From assembly GCA_964036665.1 (NCBI GenBank), contig OZ038533.1:1007001-1071000 (forward strand): a DNA stretch of 64,000 nt, given 5' to 3'. The translations under genes and the position numbers were made by a program. The notes under the pieces were generated by a model. It saw only the letters and a list, made by a program, of their open reading frames with translations. It was not told the origin of the DNA and did no database searches. Each line of letters starts with the position of its first letter. Positions within the stretch are counted from its first letter, which is position 1. The stretch comes from Gordius sp. MW1. Lineage: Eukaryota; Nematomorpha; Gordioida; Gordea; Gordiidae. Positions 47,501 through 60,867 of this stretch are shown here, piece after piece.

Positions 47501-47692
47501 ATTAGAAACTGTCATAATTTGGAAAAGGTTTTTTACAGCCGGTTTCCCACCTGACGCCAACCCTCCACTTTTTGCACACGGACTTGGGACCGTCGTTGGT
47601 AGTGTTAAAAAAATTACGTAAAATATATAATTTTGTAAATTGTGATTTTAATTGTTAATGGCAAGTTGACGTTTGTAGAGCTGTGATAAACC

Positions 47693-47867
47693 CATGAGCG
47701 TAGTCAGTTTTGGATTGGGGGGGGGGGGGGGGGGCGGGGGCGAAAAGGGTAATTAGGGAGGGGCAAAACATAATTTTTTTTTTAATTTTAATGGTTTTTG
47801 CATTGAAATTTTTTTTCGTCATTTAAGGGGGGGGGCGGCCCCCTCTGCCCCCCTGGCTACGCCCATT
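47693..47867. mobile_element. hAT MITE of the GGGCGTAGCC family, copy h
   Basis: Ends CATGAGCGTAGTCAG and CTGGCTACGCCCATT with a perfect 8-bp target duplication GATAAACC (47685-47692 and 47868-47875). An unusually long G run of about 20 follows the left end. Confidence 0.85.
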
Positions 47868-48163
47868 GATAAACCTAATACTAAACAAAATGATTTAAAC
47901 TTTTAAATAGCTTCTCAGTTGATCCAGCGATGTAGAAGAGTTCTTTAAAATATTTATCTTTAAAATATAAATACAATAAATTAATTGCCCTAAAATAATT
48001 TACTACTGATAGAGATTTTACATGACAAAATCTTACCATAGGTTGGCTATTTTAAATAATATAATTATGAAATCGTAGCAATAGAATTATCATAGTTTTG
48101 GGATTCTGCGTTTTCGGTACTTAAACCCCAAGCATTAGTTACCGTGCAGTGAAATAGACGAGC

Positions 48164-49590
48164 CAACTATCTCGACCCACCCTATGTGGCCACCCGGTGG
48201 AGATTAGTAAAGCCATTAAAATCATCAAAAATTTTGAACCCACTCTAAATCTAAAATCAAATTCGAAAAAATGTGAAATCTTTCAGGTCCCCAAGCCCGA
48301 CACAGTTGACTTTCCAATTTTTAAAACTTTTTTAATTTTAAAGAGAAAAAACATATCTCTTAAGATCACCAATTGGCGGTGAAAAATCTCTTTTAAAATT
48401 TCTTTATGAGAATCTCGAAATTTAAAAACTAAAACGGAACTTTTAAAATGCTTGCCAGCGCATCACTCATTTTACATAATCAAAAAATATTTTAACAGTT
48501 CAAAAATTAATCATAGTTTTCGCTCATCTGGTGCAATTTACACCCAGACGTCTTATAGTCGTACGAAAGCTTTTTAAAAACTTTATTAAAAATTTTTTTG
48601 CATAATTTAATACCAACAATTGGCTTCAAGCATCACCCAACCAAATCAAGGAGGATTAGATATTCCTCCTCCCGGCAGCATATCTGCTCGGTCCATAATT
48701 TAATTTTTAATCTCACAACACATGATTCCGACCCTCTGCTAACTCAAGCCTTGGAGCATTGGAATTTGAATGTCACACCCGATTCTGGACAAGTATCGCC
48801 CTCCGTTGATTACCTTTTATCGAACAGTGATGATAGCCAGCATTACAACCTTAGATCCCTCGCTTTTGATAATTCCGGTCACGAATGGCTTGAAACCTAT
48901 CCCAGCAAACTTTTGGGAATGCTGCTTGACGCTTTTGAGCTTTCATATTCCATAGCTTTAAGGTTGGGGATTAGTTACACCAAAGAGTCCTTTTGTCGAA
49001 ATTGTCTTACCTTAGTAGACGAATATGCCAGGCACCCTTTACACTGCCTAGCAAACAAATATAAATATGTTAAGCAAACTAAAGCCAATTTATTAATTCA
49101 AGCTGCCCTTAAAAAGGCTAAAATCTCCTCAATCCTTGAGCCGTCAGATCCCTCTCTTGAAGGTAGGATGCACCCTGACGGCTCTTCTCTAGTCCCCTGT
49201 CAAAATGGCCTATCCCTCAAATGGGATTTCACTTGCATTGACTTATTCGCCCCTTCCCATTTTAATTACGGCTCTATCGCTACCGTAGAAGGGCGTAAAA
49301 CTACAAAGTACTCTGCCCTTTTGGCATCCAATATTTTTATCCTTGTTGTTGCCTCGTGCTGCGGTTCCTTCGGTAAACAGGCAATAAAGAAATCGAGAAA
49401 CGCTCCCCGAAATCTAAAATTCTACTAGGGATTCTTGTTGTACGATACAATTCTAAATCCTTTACCGACTCATGGCCTATTTTAGAAGATAATGATATAG
49501 ATCTTTGTATTTAACCAACATGTCTTTATTTTTGTATTTCGCTTATGTATCTAACTTTATTTTCGTGAAAATAAACTTTTTAGCCATTAA
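48164..49590 (+). pseudogene. LINE of the restriction-like endonuclease type (copy 4)
   Basis: The plus strand gives EISKAIKIIKNFEPTLNLKS (48197 on), matching the RT tail of copy 2, then a decayed region, and from 48598 a 276-codon open frame with YLLSNSDDSQHYNLRSLA, SGHEWLETYPSKLLGML, SYSIALRLGI, the Cys/His cluster FCRNCLTL...ARHPLHCLANKY, MHPDGSSLVPCQNG and LKWDFTCIDLFAPSH. These are the same motifs, in the same order, as in the other copies, and this is the longest clean zinc-knuckle/nuclease-like region in the window. The frame shifts near 49390 before the C-terminus. AATAAA at about 49570 precedes an A-rich end. Confidence 0.8.
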
Positions 49591-51366
49591 AAATTTAACC
49601 CATGCTTTATCCCACTTTATGCATATCTTTAAACGCCTCAAAAAGTAAAATTTATTATGACTTGAATATTTTTTAACTTAACTCAAATTGTGCAATTATC
49701 TTAAAACTTTAATAAGCGGGGATAAATACATACAATCTATTTTGTTTTGACACAATTTTAGCTTTAATAATTTTTCAGTACTGAGAGTGAATTTCAGAGC
49801 CTCAATTTTTCTTTGCTAAATGCGTTAACAAATTAATAACTTAGAATTAACTCACAACGACATCTATAATAACAGTTATTAACAAACACTTTATAATAAA
49901 AGAAAAAACTTGCGTGACAGTTATAATCTCCTAACAAGCTGTAAAATGTTGGCTAAAGTCTGCGATATGATTTTTTGCAATAAGTTATCCTGGACAATAT
50001 ATTAAGCTTATTTGCAAATTTCTTGTGTTTAATCATAAAATATTTGGGGGACAAGGTTTAAATAACTTATCAACTTTCATTCTTATATTTGATTCCTCAT
50101 AATAGTTGAATAGTATTATTCAATAATCAAAATTTCTAAATTATAATAATGTCGCTTTATGTCTCAATTAAAAAAAGCTTTTAAGTGTTGTAACATTGTT
50201 ATGATATAATTGCGGCTCAAAGGCTTAACCATTAGCATGTAGTTTTGAGATATGTTATTTATGGCCATAAATTCTCGAGGATTGAAGCAATACCAAATAA
50301 GCGTTTATTTTTTTACCGCAAACCAAAATTTTTACGGTAAATCTACCAACATACTATAATTTTACAATATATTCGGATATACTATACACTAAATGATTTT
50401 TTAACATTATGTAACCGTTTTTCACATCGTGTCGTTGTTAATTGACAATATGCATTAGATTTAGAGATCGGCCCGCCCGCATCCATTTTGAACAGGCCTG
50501 CCTGAGCCCACCCATAACTATTTTTGTTCTCTTTAGGCTCGTCCACACCTATTTGCAAAACTTTTAGGCCCGGCCGTAATTTTTCCATGTATTTCCGGCT
50601 GGCCCATTAATAAATCGCCAATTCCTGCAAAATTATTGCTACTTTACGGAGATTACAAGATATCCCGAGCAATTTAATAGGTGGATATTATTAAGGATTG
50701 ACTATAATCTACACCTTGATCAATTATATTATTAAAATAATTTAGTAACTCAAACTGTTGTTGTTCAACAACACATTTTCAAAATTAAACTTGTTTTTAT
50801 ACAAAAATGGGGAAAAGACTTTTTCGAGGTTATCATTAATAAATTCGAATGAATGCTTACCCCCGTGGGTCCCATAAAAGCATTAGTAAAACCCCCTAGT
50901 TTAGGTATAGGGAGTTAATTCATTTCTAACTTATGTGAAATTAATGTTTGCCACCTTCCCCCCTTAGAGCAAAAACATGATAGACCACTGATTGTTTTAT
51001 ATATTAAAATCCCGCCACATTTATACACAATAGCTTCCTTATAACAATAAATGTCTTCAAAACATTTGTTTGATATTTTTTATCATATTGTGTAGCAATC
51101 AATCTTAGTTAGCTGCAGAACAGTTAACTAATGATTCTTAACTCTATAAATTTAATTTGTAAATGTTAAGAAAAACAAGTTAAAGTTATTACATTTACAT
51201 AAATATGTTGGTTGACAATGTTACTAACTATATAAGGTAGGTATGATATATATAATTATAGTTCAATTATGAAGTTATAAATTCATCCAAATTCAATTCT
51301 TTAGGATCCTGATCTTGACCTTTTATTCCTAAAAATTGGTTATAAGCATTTAATTTTATATTAAAT
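49591..51366. other. AT-rich intergenic DNA
   Basis: No gene. At 50465-50610 there is a GC-rich patch with GGCCCGCCCG and GGCCCGGCC units that looks like a subterminal zone of another DNA transposon, but no terminal repeats could be paired. The end next to 51366 must hold the 3' UTR of the SRSF10-like gene. Confidence 0.4.
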
Positions 51367-52385
<1,019 letters not shown>

Positions 52386-54343
52386 TTTGTAAAAATCAAT
52401 AGACCGTACCTTAAAGAGTTATTAATAATTATAATACAGAAATGTTTCGAAGGAGCCAAATATCAAAATAAGGTGATCGTTACAATAAAATCACTGAGAG
52501 TGGGTTGCAGGTAATTGAAGGCTTGTATTTAATCTTCTATAATCCTTTTATTTTATTGTTCAATTTATTTTTGGAGAAGTTTTTATATAGGAATTGGGGG
52601 CTAACAATATTTTATAAATATTAAGGAGTCTTTCATCAAATTTGATATATACAAAGCAATTAGTAAAATTATTTTGATAGGAAGGTGATCAGATAAGTAT
52701 AAATATTAATATTGTTTAAATTTTACAATAAAAGTTTAAAAATACTTCTAAAAAATATATATCGAAGAAGTAAGAGTAAAAGTTGCTAAATATCCAAGTA
52801 AAAAAGGAAGTTTGATGGTACATATAAACACCTGGACGTTTTTGAAAGATACAACGTAATCACATTTATAAATAGAATTTAATATTTTGCAATTAGCTTA
52901 ATAAAATGCCTCCAAGCCTACCATTTTTCTTATCTAAGTGAAAAGAGTAACGATCTAATAGAAAATCAAGTAAATTATATAAATATATGAAGTATGTCTA
53001 TTTTTCTATCAAGTTAAATTTTATTTATCTTAAAGTCAAATTGACACAAATAATTAGTACGGAGCAGAATGATAAGCAGGTAAAACAATGTAAATGTTTA
53101 AAACAAGCATAAATAGATTTAAGGGACCTACAAAATGGTTTATTTTGACCAAGCCTGCCCATAATACTTCGGGCACCCCATGCAGTATTATTACAAATGC
53201 CAAACTTTTATAAATTTAAATCTTAAGATATTATTTTTTTGCATATCTTATTAATATAGCCATATCTAACATTAAAATCATTCAAACAGGTAAAAAATAA
53301 AAAAATCACAATTGAGACATTAAGAAAGCCTCAGATTTTTTAAATTAAAGGTTCAATGTCCAGCGTGCCTTTAATTTACGCTTTTTATGATATTTTTAGT
53401 TGTATTTAGATCTGTACAGGTAGTAATGTTATTTTAAAAGAATAAAAAAATTATGTGCTTTTGAGTTCCAGAGTTTCTTTTGAACATTAAGAAATTAACA
53501 AAATTCGCCATTTATCATATAAAAATAAAGAGGAAATTTTTTGGAGAAATCAACGTTGACTTACTAAATGCGAATACCACGCATTTGGTGATTTGTTTCG
53601 TCTGAACAATAACATTTTCATAAGAGTAAAAATATTAAAATCCTTTGGCAATTTCTAGAGCTGTTAAAGTTACATTTCCACAGGAACTAGAGATAGGTTA
53701 TTGTTACTTTCAAAAAATATGTAACTAATTACGGTTACAGTTACATTTCTTAGAATAATTGAATGCAGCTGCAATTACTTACCTACAGGAACTTGCTATA
53801 TTTAAGTGTACTCAGTTTAAATTTCCCGTAGTTTAATAAACAATATTTATCAATATAATTATTTCAAAATTTTGGCATAAATATTACAAGGCATAAGCCC
53901 CTGCGTATTTTACTAAATATTATTTGCAGAGACTGAAAAAGCGGTAATAGTACATTTAATTTGATAAGTTGTTTAAATCTAGGAAAATTATAGTAAATTT
54001 TTTAAAGAACCATCTTTATTATTTGTATGAATGAATGTCTCAGTAGTTTGGTCATAGCACTTATTCATTATACAACAGATATTGTTTAATACAGATAAAA
54101 TAGAATTATTCTACAAATATTTGCTTACAGTAACAATTGCATATTCAAACAATGATAAGTTATGTAAAGAATAATTAACTTAACAATTATGAATAAATAT
54201 GATTATTGTGAGTCCAAAATGAGGTTCTACTTCCAAACACAACACTCTAATATAACGCCTAATTATGGTAATCATTAAAGATTCAATAGTGATTATACAA
54301 GAATTATCATAAAAATGCTGACCTAGTTTACTTATAATAAAAT
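52386..54343. other. AT-rich intergenic DNA with an orphan hAT-like end
   Basis: The part next to 52386 is the promoter side of the SRSF10-like gene. At 53657 the sequence TAGAGCTGTTAAAG closely matches the terminal repeat of hAT element 2 and is followed by GTTACATTT / GTAACTAATTACGGTTAC-type repeats, suggesting the left end of a related element; no partner end was found. Otherwise nothing supportable. Confidence 0.4.
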
Positions 54344-56032
54344 TAGTGATGCGGAAAAACCGAGAAAAATCTCGGTCTCGTCTCGTCTCGTCTCGAAAAA
54401 CCGAGACGAGACGAGACGAGAATTTGAAAAATGGAGTCGAGATCGAGACGAGAATTTTGATGATGAGACGAGACGAGACGAGATTTTTTCGGCGAGATCT
54501 CGACTTTTTATCGATCGTTAGATTTTAGTAAATTATTGTGTATTTTAATTTGCATGATTTACATTTAAGGTATTAAGTGTAAATCAATATGTATGGAATA
54601 TATTTGATATTAAAAAAGTTCATAAGTATAGTAAATATGATATATTTTTGCAAAAAATTTAAAATTTGGCAATCATTTACCTAAGTAAGGTTGACTCTTA
54701 GTGTATGTTAATAATTTTATAATATCTTTATCACATATTTGTATCCATAACATTATTAAATATTAAAAATTTTAGGCTTAGAATGAGTTCTGATGGATAG
54801 TAAATATTACTAAAGCATATTTATATTTTGCAGTTACTCATCCTGCATAATGCGGTAATTATAAATTGGTTGTCAATCAGTTTGAATAAGTAGCTCTAGA
54901 TTTTCGAGCACCCGCCTAACGATTTCAAAAGTACAATAGAGTATTTAATGAAACCGTAATAGATTAAATCTAAATCATGGATTTTTTTAAAGTTTTTATG
55001 CTTCAACTAATATTATACCACCAAAATTTTTGAATTTTAATAAAAACATTATGTGAATACATAGTTTTGTCATATGCATTACTTTTCACATTATAGGCTG
55101 GGTTGGCAGGTACATTTAAATTTATTATATTTCCATAATTGTGCAATATAAAATAAATACACGAACTGTATTCGATAAATAATTATTTAATGGCAAAGTT
55201 AGTTGGAATTAAAAAGTAATTATTTGGAATATAATTTTGATTATTGATTTCTGTCATAAATTTAAATACGTGCTATTTAAAGCTTAAAACCTATCTTCTT
55301 AATCCTATAATAATGCTGCTTTTATTGTTGTTTTTACAACGTTTTGATATGTGCATCTAGTTATCAATTCTGTAAATAATAATATTATCATTAAAAGTCA
55401 CTCACACTTTATGGTTTAAAACGCTATAGTAAACATGCAATAAACACTATGGCATATAATTGATGATGGTAATAATAGACTTAGTCTATTAATAAGCTTT
55501 AGCCAGGGTTAATAAAGGGTCTCAATTTGCTCAATTATGCAACTAAGTCAACTATAAATGAACGTATTATTTAAGTCTATTTATAGTTGACAATAAGTGA
55601 ATTTGATACAACTGTTATAATTTGCTAGAACAATCACATTTAATTTTCTATACTTCAAATTTATGTATAGTCTTTTAGTCTGCACTTTCCATAGAAAATG
55701 TTATCTTTATAAATTAATTCATATACTTATGTTGTCAATGAGATGTCGTGTCCCGCTAAATCTTTTAAAAGTTTGTGTATTAAAGTTTTTTTAAAAAATA
55801 TAAGAATTTGCCATTTCGCTTTTGTAACACTTATTTAATATTTTTAATAAAACAGGAGAAATTTTTATTCAGTATATATTTTTTTAAAAAAGTCGAAACG
55901 AGACGAGAATTCTCGTCGAGACGAAATCGAGATTTTTCTAGACCGAGACGAGATCGAGATTTTCATAATCGCTCCCGAGACGAGACGAGATTTTGTTTTC
56001 GAGACACGAGACGAGACGAGATCGAAACACTA
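54344..56032. mobile_element. Non-autonomous hAT element with CGAGA repeats
   Basis: The ends TAGTGATGCGG and CGAAACACTA are flanked by a perfect 8-bp target duplication AATAAAAT (54336-54343 and 56033-56040). Subterminal zones (54358-54495 and 55894-56020) are dominated by CGAGACGAGACGAGA repeats on either strand, including a foldable TCTCGTCTCG / CGAGACGAGA pair at the left end. The 1.4-kb interior is AT-rich without transposase motifs and aligns with the remains of the element at 1689-7326. Confidence 0.85.
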
Positions 56033-58818
56033 AATAAAATTAACTTAAAATTTTCTTAACTCCATCATTAATTTAACTAAATATAATAAAATGATTGCAA
56101 TTGAACGAATTTACAAACTTGGTTCAATATATTAGCTCTTAAGCGGCTAGTTCAAGTGTAGTAGAGTTATCTAAAATATTTTCTAAAAAGGAATAATAAT
56201 TATCATCATATCCTTAAAGAGTAACAGTATTCACATTCACTCTGCCAAGGAAATTGAATTTGAAAGGTTTAATACACACTAGACTATTATTTTTGATATT
56301 TAAATTTATTCTTGAATTTAAAATTTATAGAAAGTAATTACTTTATTGAGCAATTACTAGATTAATATAAGTAATATCAGTTACAGTTTTCTTGCACTAC
56401 GGCTACTTTTTTAAATCCAGGAACGTGTTACATGAATCTATGTTTATATGTAACAAGTTTCTTAGCAGCTTTAGCAATTTCTAACAAAACATTTTGAATA
56501 TTTGCCGAATGAATGTATAATAATTAAGTTTGCTTGTCGGTACAATACGATTCAAATTCAGGTGGTATCGACCAGTGTAAAAGGTATTTTATTGAAGAAA
56601 AACCTGATTCGTTTAGATAAAAATTTAAATTCTAAAGTAACTCAATACTTGGCTTTTTTAAACTAGGTGCGTTGTACTGCACATGTAAGGATTGTCTTTA
56701 AGTTTAACCTTTTTATCTTTTCTGATTTGCCTATTACTTCGCTTCTCAAGTTATTTTAAGCAGACGACTAATTAAAAGTAGTTATTTTGCATATAACGTC
56801 TATTTAAAAAGACGATCAGTTAAAAATAAATTAAGAAGATTAATTACAATTAGCCATATACCGCCGGTAAAACTATTTTAAAGATTTTAGTGCCATCGAT
56901 ATTTATTTAATTTTTTTCTATAACCTGGGCAGGGAACGCAGGATTACAATTTTGAATGGGTGAACTTAAATTGTTTGATTTAATTTTTATTTTAAGATCA
57001 CAAACCTTATGATATATACGTGTCATATATAACACATTTGAAAATAGTCATATGGTAAATATTCTTAACACAGTTTAAGTTTAAAGAATTATTAAACGAG
57101 TTTAAGTTTCACACTATGTTTTAATCATGGAGCATCACCCTTGCCATTCATTATGTCTACCTTTAAGATTTACTCTTACCAATTATAAAGGATATTGCTG
57201 CCAACTAAATTATATAATAAAGTTGCCTATTCATTATAATCACTAATAAATCAGTATATATAAAGGCACATATCTAAAATCGAGATAGGTCCACCACAAC
57301 CGCCTCTTAGTATATTTCTAAGATCTGTAAACACCTAAGCAATATAATTTATTAATTTTAAACACCGTTATAAAATTCTTGTCATCGCCTTTAGAAGATT
57401 AAGTGTTATTGTCCAATGCCTCCTAATACTAATACTATTATTCCTTAAAAACTTGTTTTGGAGATAGAGTAAGGAAGTGAACACGACAATTAGGTAAAAT
57501 ATTTCTATGGTGGAGAGGAGTGCTGATGAACAGAATATGTAATGTTTGCACTAGATATAAAAATCGTTTGCGACAAGTACTAATTTCTAATCTAGATTTA
57601 AGCTATGTTACTAAAGGGATCAACGTCATATGATTATAAAACTCAAATTCTTTAACCATAAATTCCCACTTTTATAGAGGTTCTAAATGGTTAGGCCTCA
57701 ATATCTTTTTAATCATATTTTCAAAAATTAATAACTAATTATCGGTTAAAAATGATTTCTAGTATCATTAAATTAGATATTTCTAAATATTTACATTGAG
57801 GCTTTTTGACTTCCCAAAGACATTTAAGATTGGTCGCAATCCATGATGCCCTATAATAAAAAGATATTGTAGCATTCATATCCTTCACTCCAGCTTATCA
57901 CTTATCTTACCATTAGTCAAATTCATGCAAATCTTATAAATATTGAAAATCACCTTATTTTTATGCTAAAATAATTTTAATTTCATGCTAAAATAATTTT
58001 GTTTTTAGTAAGGATGTCATTGCATAAAAACCTTGAGCGAAAAAACATAGATTAAAAATTTTTGATTTAAAAAACGTTTTTAAATTTTTGTAATCATTTT
58101 CAAAAGTGACTAAGCATGAAGCGACAACGTGGATAAAACTATTCAAAGCCAACAGCATATATTAGCGTTTTATACTCCTCAGCAGTAGTTCATGAATTAA
58201 AAGTCGAGCGGCAATCATGATGCAGGTGTATTATCAATTAAGGGATAAAGCATTTTTCCATGGCGTCAAGGAAGACACGTCGGGACGTATATTTCATTGT
58301 AGATCCAAAGTCTCCATAATGTACGGTCCTTTTTAAAGGGGAATATAAATAAATTGTTGGCTTTGTTATGCTCATGTTTTTGAGTTTACTAGCAAAGTCT
58401 GGCGTTATCGCTCAACTTTGAGACAATGGTAAGAAAAAACTTTATAACAACTGATACCCTACGTTACTGCTGTGCTCAGCAGGGTTCATGAATGGTGCTG
58501 GGGTATGCTTTGACCTGCATCCATAATCATTAAAAAGTGAGGAACTAGAGGGTTATGTTGGCTATAACCAACTCGTTAGGAGGCAATTAATGGAACGCGA
58601 TACTGAACCAGAATCCCAATACTTTTGTTTCGATCTTCAAGTTTTTATTCATAAAATATTTATATACACATGTAACATAGTCGCGAGTTTGCCCAACCAA
58701 TTCTGTTTAAATTGACTTTTAACCTCGCAACTCTAATTATATGCAATAACCTTAACCAGCTAAGTCAGACCATAGTCACACTTTTGGCATTAATATAGTT
58801 TATTCTTGAAAATAAGAT
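56033..58818. other. AT-rich intergenic DNA
   Basis: About 2.8 kb in which no gene, repeat family or structured element could be supported on either strand. Confidence 0.4.
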
Positions 58819-59116
58819 TGTAGGTAGAGAACCGCAAAGTCATTTTTCATCAACCAGAACCCGACCCGACCCAAAATTTTTTTAAAATTTTTAACCCGGA
58901 CTCGACCCGCCCCCACCGAGAGCATTTTAAATTTTTCAACCCGACCCGACCCGAAGGCATTTTAAGATTTATATACCCGACCAAAAAGCATTTTAAAATT
59001 TTCAACCCGTACCCGACCCGGCCCGACCCGAAAGTGCTAAAAAATTTTAACCGAATCCCTTCCGAACGTGTTTCAAATTTTGATATCCAACGCGAGAGTA
59101 AAAAAATTGCGATGTG

Positions 59117-59282
59117 CATGGGCGTAGCCAGGGGGTGGCAAGGAGGGGCGGCTGCCCTCATCTAAATTTAATTTTTTCTAGATATTTTAGCAAATTATGG
59201 CTCAAATTAAAAAAAATGGTAATTTTGCCTCTCCCTTAATCATTATTGCCCCTCTAATTTCAACTTCCTGGCTACTCCCATG
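59117..59282. mobile_element. hAT MITE of the GGGCGTAGCC family, copy i
   Basis: Ends CATGGGCGTAGCCAGG and TCCTGGCTACTCCCATG. The flanking 8 bp match poorly (GCGATGTG / AGGGTGTT), but copy 1 of the host element shows uninterrupted sequence at this point (near 28420), confirming an insertion. Confidence 0.72.
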
Positions 59283-59383
59283 AGGGTGTTTCACATTTAA
59301 TCAACAAATTAATGTGCGATTCATGAAACTAAATGATTCCACAGATTTTAATTACTAAATTTATTTTCATGATTTATTATAGA

Positions 59384-60310
59384 CTAGATGAACCCGGCAA
59401 ACGTTGTTTTGCCATTTACCCGGGTATATTAGCAGAATGTATATCATCTTATAGATAAATTTCAATAAATTAAGAATATATCAAATATAATTGGTAAGTG
59501 TTTATTATGCAAAATTTTTTAAACAAATAGTTAAAGAGGGTCCAAGGCCCAGGCCCACGTTAATTTATTTAGCCACGCAGGAGGGGACACGACCGTCCTA
59601 TAATAATAATAATTGACGTAAAAAATAAGCAAAAAAATGACTTTGATTTACCATGGGCGTACGCAGGTTCTGAATTAGGGTGAGGCGGAATTAAAAAAAA
59701 ATTTTCCTGACACCAAAAAAAATAATTTAAAAATTTTTCAGCGAGCAAAAAAAAAGAACTCGACATCCAAAAATTGTCCTTGCCAAAAATTTTCCTGAGA
59801 GCAAAAAAAAGGTCATCGACTATCCAAAATTTTGGCAGTGGCTAATTAGGAAAGGGCAGTCACTAAATGGGGGGGGGGGGGCAAAACATAATTTTTTTTA
59901 ATTTTTAAGGTTTTTTGTAATGAAATTTTTTTTTATTTTAAATTAGGGGGGGGGCAGCCCCCCCCCATGCGTACGCCCATGTAATTTAATGTTTTAAATA
60001 GTAAAAAGTTTCCATTTTCCGCAGCATATGACTACATTTATCACAACACTACCTACACGCATGCTGCACACACATAGTTTCATTTAGATACGCAGTACGT
60101 CATGAGGTTGCGTTTAATTGACATTTTATTAAACGTATAAAACAAAATATCTCGAAAACTACTGGACCAATTGGCTCGAACAAATCTTAAAACATGCTCC
60201 GGAGTGTCAGGAATAAAGTGTGAAATTTTGAGCCAAATCGGTCTAATAGTTTTGCAAAATTGGTGGCGGCATACACACAAACATACATAGTTTCATTCTT
60301 ATATATAAGA
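59384..60310 (-). mobile_element. Non-autonomous Helitron, second copy
   Basis: On the minus strand it begins A|TCTTATATATAAGAATG at 60310 and ends with hairpin GGCAAA-ACAACG-TTTGCC followed by GGGTTCATCTAG|T at 59384, exactly the Helitron rules: 5' TC, 3' hairpin then CTAG, insertion between A and T, no target duplication. The 3' end matches the copy at 2050-2885. The 5' block (CCGATTTGGCTCAAAATTTC) also occurs at 60590-60835. No Rep/helicase; contains MITE j. Confidence 0.72.
59652..59981. mobile_element. hAT MITE of the GGGCGTAGCC family, copy j
   Basis: Ends CATGGGCGTACGCAGG and GCGTACGCCCATG; flanks TGATTTAC and TAATTTAA (6 of 8). Nested inside the Helitron at 59384-60310, which is itself inside a hAT-like element. 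Confidence 0.72.
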
Positions 60311-60589
60311 TATTGGGGAAGAGCATATTAATACTTATAAATTGCTATGCAATTTATTTATGGTAAAGTTTAGCATAAGCCTTAAAGAAATGTGACTGAG
60401 TTTTAAATGTAATATAAGTTTCTTCTACAAAATAAACGCATAGCATAACCATGACATAAAATACTTTGTAGAATCTAATGTTTATATTCCTCTGGTTCAT
60501 TCATATGGTAACGGGTCTTACCTGATTTAATATGAGAGAAAATTTTTATGTAGCAATAAAACATTTAAGCTTCATATACTATACGTCTT

Positions 60590-60832
60590 ATGACGTCATT
60601 ATTAAGTGCTAAAACGTATAAAACAACGTATAAAACAAAAAAACGTGACCCCTCGAAAACTACTGGACCGATTTGGCTCGCAAATCTTAAAACATGCTCC
60701 GGAGTATGGGGAATAAACTGTGAAATTTTGAGCCAAATCGGTCTGGTAGTTTTCCAAATTTGGTGGTGGCATACACACAATAAACACAAACATACATACA
60801 AACACACATACATAGTTTCATTTTTATATATA

Positions 60833-60835
<3 letters not shown>
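60590..60835 (-). mobile_element. Helitron 5' end fragment
   Basis: On the minus strand it starts TCTTATATATAAAAATGAAA at 60835 and repeats the 5' block of the Helitron at 60310 (GGCTCAAAATTTCACA; CTCCGGAGCATGTTTTAAGA; CCAGTAGTTTTCGAG) with moderate divergence. The matching 3' terminus was not found, so this is a partial or differently ended copy. Confidence 0.6.

Positions 60836-60864
<29 letters not shown>
60836..60864. repeat. (AT)n microsatellite
   Basis: About 29 bases of alternating A and T directly outside the Helitron 5' end. Confidence 0.9.

Positions 60865-60867
<3 letters not shown>

Larger units (their letters stand above)
41615..47610 (-). mobile_element. RTE-clade LINE, near full length, split by a hAT (copy C)
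   Basis: A perfect 18-bp target duplication AAATTACGTAAAATATAT lies at 41597-41614 and 47611-47628; the related locus near 32882 has one copy. On the minus strand: endonuclease (TGTWNVGTLTGKSIEVAQML, HIACL, GIVLSEFF, IIGADFNAHVGKDRQ) from about 47350 to 46710, linker, RT (QFGFVAGKSTIDPIFALRQ, VFIDLEKAYDTVPRELI, SPFLFNVIIDTITRD) from about 45970 to 45290, then the C-terminal region (TYLGSMLHQEGVC, RLRWYGHILRR) to 44714. It needs only a handful of frame corrections, including one beside the YADD box (read as YANADD at about 45300). The tail at 41615-41626 was cut off from the body by hAT element 3. About 3.1 kb without the insert. Confidence 0.9.
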
